Source: Streptomyces brasiliensis
GTDB lineage: Bacteria > Actinomycetota > Actinomycetes > Streptomycetales > Streptomycetaceae
DNA length: 33,627 bases
Direction of reading: 5' to 3'
Assembly: GCF_014647875.1 (NCBI RefSeq)
Contig: NZ_BMQA01000069.1
Location: forward strand, 1 to 33,627
Below the pieces are notes generated by a model. That model searched no databases. It was not told the origin of the DNA and saw nothing but the letters and a program-made list of their open reading frames with translations. The position numbers and the translations under genes are program-made. Below, piece by piece: positions 1 through 7,072 of the stretch; the stretch's first letter is position 1, and each line of letters opens with the position of its first letter.

Positions 1-1
1 G

Positions 2-751
2 GACCACGGCACGCCGATCCGCATCGGCGTGAACGCGGGTTCTCTGGACAGGCGTCTGCTCCAGAAGTACGGCAAGGCCACCCCGGAAGCCCTGGTGGAG
101 AGCGCGTTGTGGGAGGCGTCCCTCTTCGAGGAGCACGACTTCCGGGACATCAAGATCTCCGTCAAGCACAACGACCCGGTCGTGATGATCGAGGCGTACC
201 GGCAGCTGGCCGCCCAGTGCGAGTACCCGCTGCACCTCGGCGTCACGGAGGCCGGCCCCGCCTTCCAGGGCACGATCAAGTCGGCCGTCGCCTTCGGCGC
301 CCTCCTCTCCGAGGGCATCGGCGACACGATCCGCGTCTCCCTGTCCGCGCCCCCCGCCGAGGAGGTCAAGGTCGGCATCCAGATCCTGGAGTCGCTGAAC
401 CTCAAGCAGCGCGGCCTGGAGATCGTCTCCTGCCCGTCCTGCGGCCGTGCCCAGGTCGACGTCTACAAGCTGGCCGAGGAGGTCACCGCGGGCCTGACCG
501 GCATGGAGGTCCCGCTCCGCGTCGCCGTCATGGGCTGCGTGGTGAACGGTCCCGGCGAGGCCCGCGAGGCCGACCTCGGCGTCGCCTCCGGCAACGGCAA
601 GGGCCAGATCTTCGTCAAGGGCGAGGTCATCAAGACGGTCCCCGAGTCCAAGATCGTGGAAACCCTCATCGAGGAGGCCATGAAGCTGGCCGACCGGATG
701 CAGGCAGAGGGCGCCGCCTCGGGCGAACCGTCGGTATCGGTAGCGGGCTGA
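2..751 (+). CDS. ispG: 4-hydroxy-3-methylbut-2-enyl diphosphate synthase (IspG/GcpE), 3' part
   Basis: The reading frame is open from base 2 and the start lies before the window, so this is the C-terminal ~249 residues of a protein of roughly 380-390. IspG is the [4Fe-4S] enzyme of the methylerythritol phosphate pathway that reductively opens the cyclic diphosphate MEcPP to HMBPP. The sequence shows the family's substrate region (DHGTPIRIGVNAGSL), then the iron-sulfur site with CPSCGR and, further on, GCVVNGPGEA, which supply the three cluster cysteines and the neighbouring conserved Glu. The C-terminal tail is short and Gly/Ala-rich. An intergenic repeat with a 7-bp hairpin (776-793) begins 20 bp after the stop and may serve as a terminator. 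Identity is secure; only the N-terminus is missing. Confidence 0.96.
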   Translation, partial: DHGTPIRIGVNAGSLDRRLLQKYGKATPEALVESALWEASLFEEHDFRDIKISVKHNDPVVMIEAYRQLAAQCEYPLHLGVTEAGPAFQGTIKSAVAFGALLSEGIGDTIRVSLSAPPAEEVKVGIQILESLNLKQRGLEIVSCPSCGRAQVDVYKLAEEVTAGLTGMEVPLRVAVMGCVVNGPGEAREADLGVASGNGKGQIFVKGEVIKTVPESKIVETLIEEAMKLADRMQAEGAASGEPSVSVAG

Positions 752-770
752 GCTTCGAAGCCGACGCAGG

Positions 771-857
771 CGGCAGCGCCCCGTCAGGGGCGCGGGGCTG
801 TATCGACATGCGGCTCCGCCGCGTGGGCGCGAGAGACCACAACGCACCGGCACCCGC
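771..857 (+). repeat. Streptomyces intergenic repeat, copy 1
   Basis: An ~85-bp element lies between ispG and the first GNAT gene. It begins with a perfect 7-bp hairpin (GCGCCCC at 776-782, loop GTCA, GGGGCGC at 787-793). This is followed by the motif ATCGACATG and then GGCTCCGCCGCGTGGGCGCG. A second copy lies at about 1811-1898 in the same orientation. I recall closely similar sequences scattered between genes in many Streptomyces genomes, so this is probably one member of a dispersed family; the recall cannot be checked here. The hairpin may stop ispG transcription. Confidence 0.7.
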
Positions 858-908
858 GTACAGGCCCCCGCTCCCCGAGCTCAGGGCGCCCCCCACAAGC
901 AGCGCAGC

Positions 909-914
909 TATAGT
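909..914 (+). promoter_or_regulatory. candidate -10 box of the DUF4081/GNAT gene
   Basis: TATAGT lies 38 bp upstream of the GTG start at 953 and fits the Streptomyces TAnnnT consensus. A start point near 921 would give a leader of about 30 nt that still contains the GTGAGG Shine-Dalgarno sequence at 939-944. No convincing -35 box is visible. Confidence 0.4.
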
Positions 915-952
915 GCGGGGATCAGCAGAACCCCCAGCGTGAGGCCCCGTAC

Positions 953-1801
953 GTGTTGACCCAGACCACCTCGCGGGTGCTCGAACCGAGCGACCTGGAC
1001 GCCGCGCTCGCGGTCCTGGACCGGGAGCCCGTCGCGAACGCTTTCGTGACGTCCCGGGTACAGATCGCGGGCCTCGACCCGTGGCGGCTCGGCGGCGAGA
1101 TGTGGGGCTGGTACGAGGACGGCATGCTCACGTCCCTGTGCTACGCGGGCGCCAACCTCGTCCCGATCTGCGCCACCCCGAGGGCCGTACGCGCCTTCGC
1201 GGACCGCGCCCGCCGGGCCGGCCGCCGCTGCTCGTCGATCGTCGGCCCCGCCGAAGCGACCGCCCAGCTGTGGCGCCTGCTGGAACCGCACTGGGGTCCG
1301 GCCCGCGAGGTCCGCGCCCACCAGCCGCTCATGGTCACCGACCGCATGCCCGCCGACATCGCCCCGGATCCGTACGTCCGCCGCATCCGCAAGGACGAGA
1401 TGGAGACGATCATGCCGGCGTGCGTGGCGATGTTCACCGAGGAGGTCGGTGTCTCCCCGCTGGCGGGCGACGGCGGCCTCCTCTACCAGGCCCGGGTCGC
1501 CGAACTCGTCGGCGCGGGCCGCTCCTTCGCCCGCCTCGACGAGCACGGCAAGGTCGTCTTCAAGGCGGAGATCGGCGCGGCGACCATGCAGGCCTGCCAG
1601 ATCCAGGGCGTCTGGGTGGCCCCCGAGTACCGCGGCCAGGGCCTGGCGGCCCCCGGCATGGCAGCGGTCATGCGCTACGCCCTGGCAGACGTGGCCCCGA
1701 TAGTCAGCCTCTACGTGAACGACTTCAACACGGCAGCGAGGCGGACGTACCTGAGGGTCGGCTTCCAAGAGGTGGGCGCGTTCATGAGCGTGCTCTTCTA
1801 G
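953..1801 (+). CDS. DUF4081 + GNAT family N-acetyltransferase
   Basis: This 282-residue protein has a DUF4081-like N-terminal half (about residues 8-120) and a C-terminal GNAT fold (about 145-280). GNAT motif A is seen as GVWVAPEYRGQGLA, whose RGQGLA segment is the acetyl-CoA pyrophosphate-binding loop. The ending (YLRVGFQEVG) is also typical of the fold. GNAT enzymes transfer an acetyl group from acetyl-CoA to amines or proteins, but the substrate cannot be read from sequence. The GTG at 953 is preferred because GTGAGG lies 8 nt upstream and no in-frame start exists further upstream. A gene of this type next to ispG is, as I recall, conserved in Streptomyces. It is flanked by two copies of an intergenic repeat, so it is probably transcribed separately from both neighbours. 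Confidence 0.85.
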   Translation: MLTQTTSRVLEPSDLDAALAVLDREPVANAFVTSRVQIAGLDPWRLGGEMWGWYEDGMLTSLCYAGANLVPICATPRAVRAFADRARRAGRRCSSIVGPAEATAQLWRLLEPHWGPAREVRAHQPLMVTDRMPADIAPDPYVRRIRKDEMETIMPACVAMFTEEVGVSPLAGDGGLLYQARVAELVGAGRSFARLDEHGKVVFKAEIGAATMQACQIQGVWVAPEYRGQGLAAPGMAAVMRYALADVAPIVSLYVNDFNTAARRTYLRVGFQEVGAFMSVLF

Positions 1802-1810
1802 CCGTCCTCA

Positions 1811-1898
1811 GGGGCAGCAGCGCCTCAAGTGGCGCGCGGCTGGATCGACATGGGGCTCCGCCGCGTGGGCGCGAGCAACCGTGCACCTGCCCCCCGCA
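1811..1898 (+). repeat. Streptomyces intergenic repeat, copy 2
   Basis: This is a second, diverged copy of the element at 771-857, starting 10 bp after the stop of the first GNAT gene. It keeps GCAGCGCC, ATCGACATG and CTCCGCCGCGTGGGCGCGAG. The hairpin is retained as a shorter stem (GCGCC at 1820-1824 with GGCGC at 1831-1835), while the loop sequence differs from copy 1. Keeping the stem while the loop changes hints that the structure matters. Confidence 0.65.
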
Positions 1899-1917
1899 CG
1901 TGACACAACACCCCCTG

Positions 1918-1923
1918 TAGGCT
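1918..1923 (+). promoter_or_regulatory. candidate leaderless -10 box of the second GNAT gene
   Basis: TAGGCT is followed after 6 nt by the ATG at 1930. A start point 6-7 nt past the box would coincide with the start codon, giving a leaderless mRNA. There is no Shine-Dalgarno sequence before this ATG, which agrees. No clear -35 box is visible. Confidence 0.5.
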
Positions 1924-1929
1924 CCCGGC

Positions 1930-2460
1930 ATGGACCTCGTCATCGGCCCCTTGGACCTCTCGACCCACGTAGACGAGGCCCTCGCCGTCCAAGCCGTCGC
2001 TTTCGGACTGGGCCAGGACGAGGTCGCCGTACGCCGCCACATCGTCCTCCGCCACATGACCTACCCCGGCGCAAGAGCCCTGGGCGCAACCGCCGGACGG
2101 CACCTCGTCGGGTTCGTCTACGGCATGCCCAACGACCGTGCCCACTGGTGGTCCACCGTCGTGGAGCCCTACCTCCGTGCCCAGGGCACCGACGCCTGGC
2201 TCGACGACGCCTTCGTGATCACCGAGCTGCACGTCCACCCGGACTACCAGAACCGCGGTATCGGCCGCGCCCTGATCACCACCCTGACCGACGCCGCCAC
2301 GCAACCGCGCTCGATCCTCTCCGCTGTCGACACCGACAGCCCCGCCCGCGGCCTGTACCGCTCCCTCGGCTACCAGGACCTCGCCCGCCAGGTCCACTTC
2401 CCGAGCGCGCCGAAGCCGTACGCCGTGATGGGCGCCCCTCTCCCGCTTCGCCGCCGATAA
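1930..2460 (+). CDS. GNAT family N-acetyltransferase
   Basis: This 176-residue single-domain GNAT protein has motif A at about residues 100-115, seen as LHVHPDYQNRGIGRALI, with RGIGRA as the acetyl-CoA-binding loop. A C-terminal motif B region follows (ARGLYRSLGYQDL), where the Tyr is the usual candidate general acid of the fold. The substrate is unknown. It is not closely similar to the upstream GNAT gene beyond the motif, so this is not a recent duplication. The ATG at 1930 lacks a ribosome-binding site but lies 6 nt after TAGGCT, which suggests leaderless translation. proS starts 72 bp downstream. Confidence 0.85.
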   Translation: MDLVIGPLDLSTHVDEALAVQAVAFGLGQDEVAVRRHIVLRHMTYPGARALGATAGRHLVGFVYGMPNDRAHWWSTVVEPYLRAQGTDAWLDDAFVITELHVHPDYQNRGIGRALITTLTDAATQPRSILSAVDTDSPARGLYRSLGYQDLARQVHFPSAPKPYAVMGAPLPLRRR

Positions 2461-2532
2461 CCGATTTCCGCCTGCCCAGCACGCCCGGCTAACCTCCTGC
2501 CATCACCTTCACGCAGCAGGAGTACGAGAACC

Positions 2533-4242
2533 ATGGCGAACGCACCGGTCCAGCGCATGTCCCAGTTGATGGCCAAGACGCTGCGCGACGACCCGGCGGA
2601 CGCCGAGGTCCTCAGCCACAAGCTGCTCGTACGCGCCGGCTATGTGCGCCGTACCGCCGCCGGTGTGTGGACCTGGCTGCCGCTCGGCCGTCGGGTGCTG
2701 GCCAACGTGGAGCGGATCGTCCGTGAGGAGATGGACGCGATCGGCGCCCAGGAGGTGCTGCTCCCCGCCCTGCTGCCGAGGGAGCCGTACGAGGCGACGG
2801 GCCGCTGGGACGAGTACGGCCCGGAGCTGTTCCGCCTCCAGGACCGCAAGGGCGGCGACTACCTCCTCGGCCCGACCCACGAGGAGATCTTCACCCTGCT
2901 GGTGAAGGACCAGGCGTCCTCGTACAAGGACCTTCCGGTCATCCTCTACCAGATCCAGACCAAGTTCCGTGACGAGGCCCGGCCCCGCGCGGGCATCCTG
3001 CGCGGCCGTGAGTTCCTGATGAAGGACTCGTACTCCTTCGACCTGGCCGACGAGGGCCTCGCCGAGTCGTACGCCCTGCACCGCCAGGCCTACCAGCGAG
3101 TCTTTGACCGCCTCGGCCTCGACTACCGCATCTGCGCCGCCACCGCCGGCGCGATGGGCGGCTCCAAGTCCGAGGAGTTCCTGGCGCCGGCCGAGGCGGG
3201 CGAGGACACCTTCGCGGACTGCCCGAACTGCGATTTCGCGGCCAACACCGAGGCGATCACGTACGAGCTCAAGCCGGTCGACGGTTCGGCCGTGCCCGCG
3301 CTCGAGGAGATCCCGACGCCGGACACCCCGACCATCGAGACCCTGGCCGCCTCCCTCGGTGTCCCGGCCTCGGCCACGCTGAAGAACCTCCTGGTGAAGG
3401 TCGACGGCGAGATCGTCGCCGTGGGTGTGCCCGGTGACCGTGAGGTCGACATGGACAAGGTCGAGGCGCACTTCGCCCCGGCGGTCGTCGAGATGGTCAC
3501 CGAGGAGGACTTCGCGGGCCGTCCGGATCTGGTGCGCGGCTACGTCGGTCCGCAGGGCCTGGAGAAGGTCACGTACCTCGCCGACCCGCGGGTGGCGCCG
3601 GGCACGGCGTGGATCACGGGTGCCAACAAGCCGGACCTGCACGCGAAGAACGTGGTCGCGGGCCGTGACTTCGAGGTGGACGAGTACGTCGACGTCGTGG
3701 TGGTCCGGGAAGGCGACCCCTGCCCGAAGTGCGGCACCGGCCTCAAGCTCGACCGGGCCATCGAGATCGGCCACATCTTCCAGCTGGGCCGCAAGTACGC
3801 CGACGCCCTCAAGCTCGACGTCCTCGGCCAGAACGGCAAGCCGGTCCGCGTGACCATGGGCTCCTACGGCATCGGCGTCTCCCGCGCGGTCGCCGCGCTC
3901 GCCGAGCAGACCGCCGACGAGCACGGCCTGGTGTGGCCGCGCGAGGTCGCGCCGGCCGACGTGCACGTGGTCGCCGCGGGCAAGGCGCTGCAGACCGAGC
4001 TGGCCCTCGAGGTCTCCGAGAAGCTGCGCACGGCGGGTCTGCGCGTCCTGGTCGACGACCGGGCGGGCGTCTCCCCGGGTGTGAAGTTCACGGACGCCGA
4101 ACTGATCGGCGTCCCCCAGATCCTGGTCGCGGGCCGCCGCTCGGCGGAGGGCGTCCTGGAACTGAAGGACCGCAAGACGGGCGAGCGCGAGGAACTGACG
4201 GTGGACGAGGCGATCGCCCGCCTCACCGCGATGCAGGCGTAA
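2533..4242 (+). CDS. proS: proline--tRNA ligase (bacterial type with INS editing domain)
   Basis: ProRS charges tRNA-Pro with proline in the cytoplasm. The 569-residue length and domain order fit the bacterial type. A class II catalytic core (about 1-230) carries motif 2 (FRDEARPRAGILRGREFLMKD). A YbaK-like insertion domain follows (about 235-395) and includes SATLKNLLVK, the Lys-containing segment used to hydrolyse Ala-tRNA-Pro. Motif 3 is in MGSYGIGVSRAVAAL, and the C-terminal anticodon-binding domain starts at about 475. The ATG at 2533 follows CAGCAGGAGTACGAGAACC, which supplies an AGGAG ribosome-binding site. The gene is convergent with the kinase-like gene, and a shared hairpin lies between them. 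Confidence 0.97.
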   Translation: MANAPVQRMSQLMAKTLRDDPADAEVLSHKLLVRAGYVRRTAAGVWTWLPLGRRVLANVERIVREEMDAIGAQEVLLPALLPREPYEATGRWDEYGPELFRLQDRKGGDYLLGPTHEEIFTLLVKDQASSYKDLPVILYQIQTKFRDEARPRAGILRGREFLMKDSYSFDLADEGLAESYALHRQAYQRVFDRLGLDYRICAATAGAMGGSKSEEFLAPAEAGEDTFADCPNCDFAANTEAITYELKPVDGSAVPALEEIPTPDTPTIETLAASLGVPASATLKNLLVKVDGEIVAVGVPGDREVDMDKVEAHFAPAVVEMVTEEDFAGRPDLVRGYVGPQGLEKVTYLADPRVAPGTAWITGANKPDLHAKNVVAGRDFEVDEYVDVVVVREGDPCPKCGTGLKLDRAIEIGHIFQLGRKYADALKLDVLGQNGKPVRVTMGSYGIGVSRAVAALAEQTADEHGLVWPREVAPADVHVVAAGKALQTELALEVSEKLRTAGLRVLVDDRAGVSPGVKFTDAELIGVPQILVAGRRSAEGVLELKDRKTGEREELTVDEAIARLTAMQA

Positions 4243-4257
4243 CTCACCGGGTTCGAC

Positions 4258-4291
4258 GGGCCGTTCCCCAGCCACGGGCGGGGGACGGCCC
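4258..4291. terminator. hairpin between convergent proS and kinase-like gene
   Basis: GGGCCGTTCCCC (4258-4269) pairs with GGGGACGGCCC (4281-4291), giving 11 bp with one bulged T and an 11-nt loop. Its place between two convergent stop codons suggests a bidirectional terminator. No T-tract follows, which is usual in this GC range. Confidence 0.6.
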
Positions 4292-4331
4292 TGCTCGTGC
4301 GAGAGGCCGCCGGCCGCTGCCGGTGCGCCCG

Positions 4332-5240
4332 CTACAGCCAGCCGGCAAACTCCAGCAACAGCTCCGCGTCCTTCTCGCGCCCCACCCGGTGCGCCCGTAC
4401 ACCCGACTCCACAGCGCGGAACAGGGTCCAGCCCCGCAAGCGGTCCTGGTCCACCTCCAGGGACTCCGCGAGGCGCTTCACCCGGCGCCGCGTGGTCGCC
4501 GAGCCCGAAGGAGACGCGATCAGGTCCTCCACGCGGTCGCGGACCAGCCGGGCCAGGTCGAAGGCGCACTCGCCGACCACCGGGTCAGGGCCCACCGCCA
4601 GCCACGGCATCCGCTCCCCGGCGAGCACCTTGCTCTGCCGGAACGTGCCGTGCAGCAGGTGGTGCTCGGGCGGTGAGGCGAGCAGTTCCTCACGGGCCGC
4701 GAGCGCCGCGTCGACCAGCGGCGCCAGTTCGGGTTCGGCCTCGGCTCCCGCCCGCATCGCCTCCGCCTGCCGCCCGGTCCGCTCGGCGACGGTCTCGAAG
4801 CGGTGGGCGTTCTCGTCGGCGGGCGGCTCCACCCACAGCCGACGCAGCGTCCCGGCCGCCTCCAGCAGCGCCTTGGACTCGGGCAGCGACCGCACCGAGA
4901 CGTCCGGGTGCAGCCGTTCGAGCAGCAGCACGCCCTCGGTGGTGAAGGGCTCCAGAAGCTGTACGGCACCCAGGCCGCCCCAGTGCGCCAGTGCCGCCCG
5001 CTCGCTCTCCGGCCGGGCCCGGCGCGGGGCCAGCTTGAGCACCGCCGGGGTGCCGTCCGCCTGCCGCACCAACACGACCAGGCTGCTGCGACCGCCCGGC
5101 ACCTGGACCCGCTCCACGGTCAACTCGCGTACCGCGACGGCCTGTTGTGCCGTCTCGGGCAGCTTCTCCAACCAGTCGTCACCCTGCGGTGCCGTCTCAC
5201 CGAGCGCCCTCACCAGGCGCCGCGGCGGTTCGAAAGCCAT
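4332..5240 (-). CDS. aminoglycoside/hydroxyurea phosphotransferase-like protein, predicted pseudokinase
   Basis: This 302-residue protein resembles the APH(6)/hydroxyurea kinase family. It has a nucleotide-binding lobe with a candidate ATP lysine (K69 in AVLKL), the segment GVLLLERL, and a C-terminal lobe. The catalytic loop, normally HGDLHxxN, reads HGTFRQSK at 197-204, so the base Asp is Thr199 and the metal-binding Asn is Lys204. The second metal-binding Asp, normally in a WLAIDP motif, is Gly217 in WLAVGPDPVVGECAFDLA. Phosphotransfer therefore looks unlikely, although the fold and the rest of the motif are intact. It is the last gene of a minus-strand trio, 31 bp after the ferritin-like gene, with AGGAAGG about 13 nt before the ATG. 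Binding, scaffolding or a non-kinase role is inferred; antibiotic resistance should not be assumed. Confidence 0.8.
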   Translation of the reverse strand: MAFEPPRRLVRALGETAPQGDDWLEKLPETAQQAVAVRELTVERVQVPGGRSSLVVLVRQADGTPAVLKLAPRRARPESERAALAHWGGLGAVQLLEPFTTEGVLLLERLHPDVSVRSLPESKALLEAAGTLRRLWVEPPADENAHRFETVAERTGRQAEAMRAGAEAEPELAPLVDAALAAREELLASPPEHHLLHGTFRQSKVLAGERMPWLAVGPDPVVGECAFDLARLVRDRVEDLIASPSGSATTRRRVKRLAESLEVDQDRLRGWTLFRAVESGVRAHRVGREKDAELLLEFAGWL

Positions 5241-5271
5241 ACGCGAGTTGTTCCCTTCCTGCTGAACGGAG

Positions 5272-5757
5272 CTACGCCGACGGAGTCGCCGAAGCCGACC
5301 CCGATGCCGTACCGGCCGTCTCGCCGGCCCGTTCGGCGAGACCAGGGAAGGCTACGCTCCCGCCGCGCCAGCGCACTGCCCGCACCGCGGCCTCCCGCAG
5401 CGCCTGCGCCGCCGAGCCCCGCCGGGCACCCTCGGTGGCGCGCACCAGGTCGGAGTACACCCCGGCCACGCGGTCCTCCAGCTCGGCCGCCAGCCGGACC
5501 GCCGCGGCCGCGTCCGGCACCGCGAACGGCAGCGCGTACGCCGCGCTCGACGCGACCGGCCTGCCGCCCAGGTCCCGCACCTCGCGCACCAGCGCGTCCC
5601 GCCGGGCCCGGTGCGCGTCGTAGGCAGCCCGCGCCTCGCCCCGCCGCTCCGCACCGACCCGCCCGCCGACGACGCCGTACCCGTACACGGCAGCGTGCTC
5701 CGCGGCCAACGCCGCCTGCACCGCCGTCAGTTCGACGGCCCTGTCCTGATCGCTCAC
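5272..5757 (-). CDS. ferritin-like (DUF4439) protein
   Basis: This 161-residue, Ala/Arg-rich, mostly helical protein resembles DUF4439 ferritin-like proteins. Possible metal-ligand or core residues of the helical bundle are E20-H21 (AAEHAAVYGYG), Y46 and H49 (YDAHRARRD), and E92/E94 (AELEDRV). The C-terminus is a disordered Ser/Ala/Thr tail. No signal peptide is seen. The GTG start overlaps the stop of the upstream lipoprotein gene (GTGA), so the two are probably translationally coupled. The partner lipoprotein has a similar helical composition, so both may act on the same task at the membrane. Metal binding and activity are not demonstrable from sequence. Confidence 0.75.
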   Translation of the reverse strand: MSDQDRAVELTAVQAALAAEHAAVYGYGVVGGRVGAERRGEARAAYDAHRARRDALVREVRDLGGRPVASSAAYALPFAVPDAAAAVRLAAELEDRVAGVYSDLVRATEGARRGSAAQALREAAVRAVRWRGGSVAFPGLAERAGETAGTASGSASATPSA

Positions 5758-6290
5758 TTGCCACCCTCCGTCAGCAGATACGCGTGCGCGGCTCCGGCCG
5801 CCGCCACCGACGCCAGGAGTCGTGCCAGTTCGCCCGGTACGTCCAGGAGCGCCTTCGCGCGGCGGTCCGCCAGTGCGCGTTCCGCGGTGGCGAGGCCGGC
5901 GAGGGCGTCCTTCTCGGTCGCCGGTACCGCGGGCGGCGGGGCCGCGGGTGCTACCACCGACGAGGACGCGGAGGGCGTGGCCCCGGCGCCGTCGCCGAAC
6001 GCATCTGCGTGCCGTACGGCCTCCGCCCGCAGCGGCCCCAGCCGTTCCGCCAGCGTGGGATGCGCGGCGATGACGGCGTCGTACTGCTCCACCAGTCCCC
6101 GGCTGTCCCGCTGCGCACGCGCGCGTGCCTTCTCGGTGAGCGACGGACCGCTGTCCGTGCCGCCGTCGGCGTCCGCACCGTCCTTCCCGCCGGAAGAGCA
6201 GCCCGCCAGCAGGGCGGCCCCGGCGGCCGAGGCGAGCAGGGATCTTCTGCGCGGGCCGCGGAGGGCGCGCGACGCTGAGGAGAGGGGCAC
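5754..6290 (-). CDS. twin-arginine lipoprotein of unknown function
   Basis: The N-terminus carries a Tat-like lipoprotein signal: PRRRSLLASAAGAALLAGC, with a lipobox ending at Cys31 in the numbering used here. A Gly/Asp/Ser-rich linker follows, and then a helical domain of ~140 residues rich in Ala, Arg and Glu. It is expected to be exported and anchored on the outer face of the cytoplasmic membrane. I chose the GTG at 6290 because GAGGA lies 8 nt upstream and it gives a normal-length signal. In-frame GTG codons at 6323 and 6353 would add 11 or 21 residues but have no visible ribosome-binding site. The stop overlaps the start of the ferritin-like gene by 4 bp. It is divergent from rimP. The function is not recognised. 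Confidence 0.75.
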   Translation of the reverse strand: MPLSSASRALRGPRRRSLLASAAGAALLAGCSSGGKDGADADGGTDSGPSLTEKARARAQRDSRGLVEQYDAVIAAHPTLAERLGPLRAEAVRHADAFGDGAGATPSASSSVVAPAAPPPAVPATEKDALAGLATAERALADRRAKALLDVPGELARLLASVAAAGAAHAYLLTEGGK

Positions 6291-6539
6291 GGCAGACGTC
6301 CTCGGGGGCTCGTACGAACTCACGGGCGGGAGAGCGGGCCCGCCGGTGATCACGGTACCCGCGAACCCGTCCGACTCATGTCACCGGCTCGGTGGACCCG
6401 GCCAGGGGCACGGGGCCGCGTCCATCTGCGGCCCCGCCGCCGGACACACGTGGACGGCAACACACCCCGCGACCGGATACCCTTTGACCAGACACGCGAC
6501 CCATCCCACAACAGCACACGCGGCCGAGGAGTCACCCGG

Positions 6540-7070
6540 ATGAGCACCACCCAGAGCGAGAGGCTGCGAGAACTTCTGGAACCGCTCGTCACCTCACAGG
6601 GCCTGGACCTCGAAGAGATCGCCGTGGACTCCGTGGGACGCAAGCGGGTGCTGCGCGTCGTCGTCGACTCCGACACAGGAGCGGACCTGGACCGGATCGC
6701 CGATGTGAGCCGCGCGCTCTCGGCGAAGCTCGACGAGACGGACGCGATGGGAGCGGGCGCGTACGACCTGGAGGTCGGCACGCCGGGCGCGGAGCGCGCC
6801 CTCACCGAGTACCGCCACTACGTTCGTGCCACCGACCGCCTGGTGAGGTTCCAGCTCCACGAGGGGGGCGAGCTGGTCGCCCGCATCCTTGCCGTGGACG
6901 AGGAGGGCCTCGACCTCGAAGTGCCCGGCGTGAAGGGCCGCAGGGCGACCACGCGCAGACTGGCCTTCCCGGACATCGCAAAGGCGCGCGTGCAGGTCGA
7001 GTTCAGCCGCAAGGACGGCAAGAAGGACAACGGGGACGACAAGGACAACGAGAAGGAAGAGGAGGCGTAG
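6540..7070 (+). CDS. rimP: ribosome maturation factor RimP
   Basis: RimP (YhbC) is a cytoplasmic factor needed for maturation of the 30S subunit. The 176-residue protein has the N-terminal RimP domain (LRELLEPLVTSQGLDLEEIAVDS, then LRVVVDSD and VSRALSAKLDE) and the segment YDLEVGTPGAERALT, a family hallmark. The Sm-like C-terminal domain follows (RLVRFQL, about 100-155). The last 20 residues are a charged Lys/Asp/Glu tail typical of actinobacteria. The ATG at 6540 is preceded by GAGGAG at 6526-6531; the frame is open further upstream, but without family sequence. nusA begins 2 bp after the stop. TACCCT at 6478-6483 could be a -10 box for the cluster, though no good -35 box is visible. Confidence 0.95.
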   Translation: MSTTQSERLRELLEPLVTSQGLDLEEIAVDSVGRKRVLRVVVDSDTGADLDRIADVSRALSAKLDETDAMGAGAYDLEVGTPGAERALTEYRHYVRATDRLVRFQLHEGGELVARILAVDEEGLDLEVPGVKGRRATTRRLAFPDIAKARVQVEFSRKDGKKDNGDDKDNEKEEEA

Positions 7071-7072
7071 CC

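Noticed and set aside
2509..4569. 686-codon minus-strand frame opposite proS
   Set aside because: Antisense shadow; the plus strand encodes a complete ProRS.
4332..5240. Annotation as an active aminoglycoside resistance kinase
   Set aside because: Catalytic Asp, Asn and second metal-binding Asp are replaced by Thr199, Lys204 and Gly217.
6460..6540. TTGACC at 6484 as the -35 box of the rimP promoter
   Set aside because: No TAnnnT box lies 17-19 bp downstream; TACCCT at 6478 is a possible -10 instead but lacks a -35, so no promoter feature was called.
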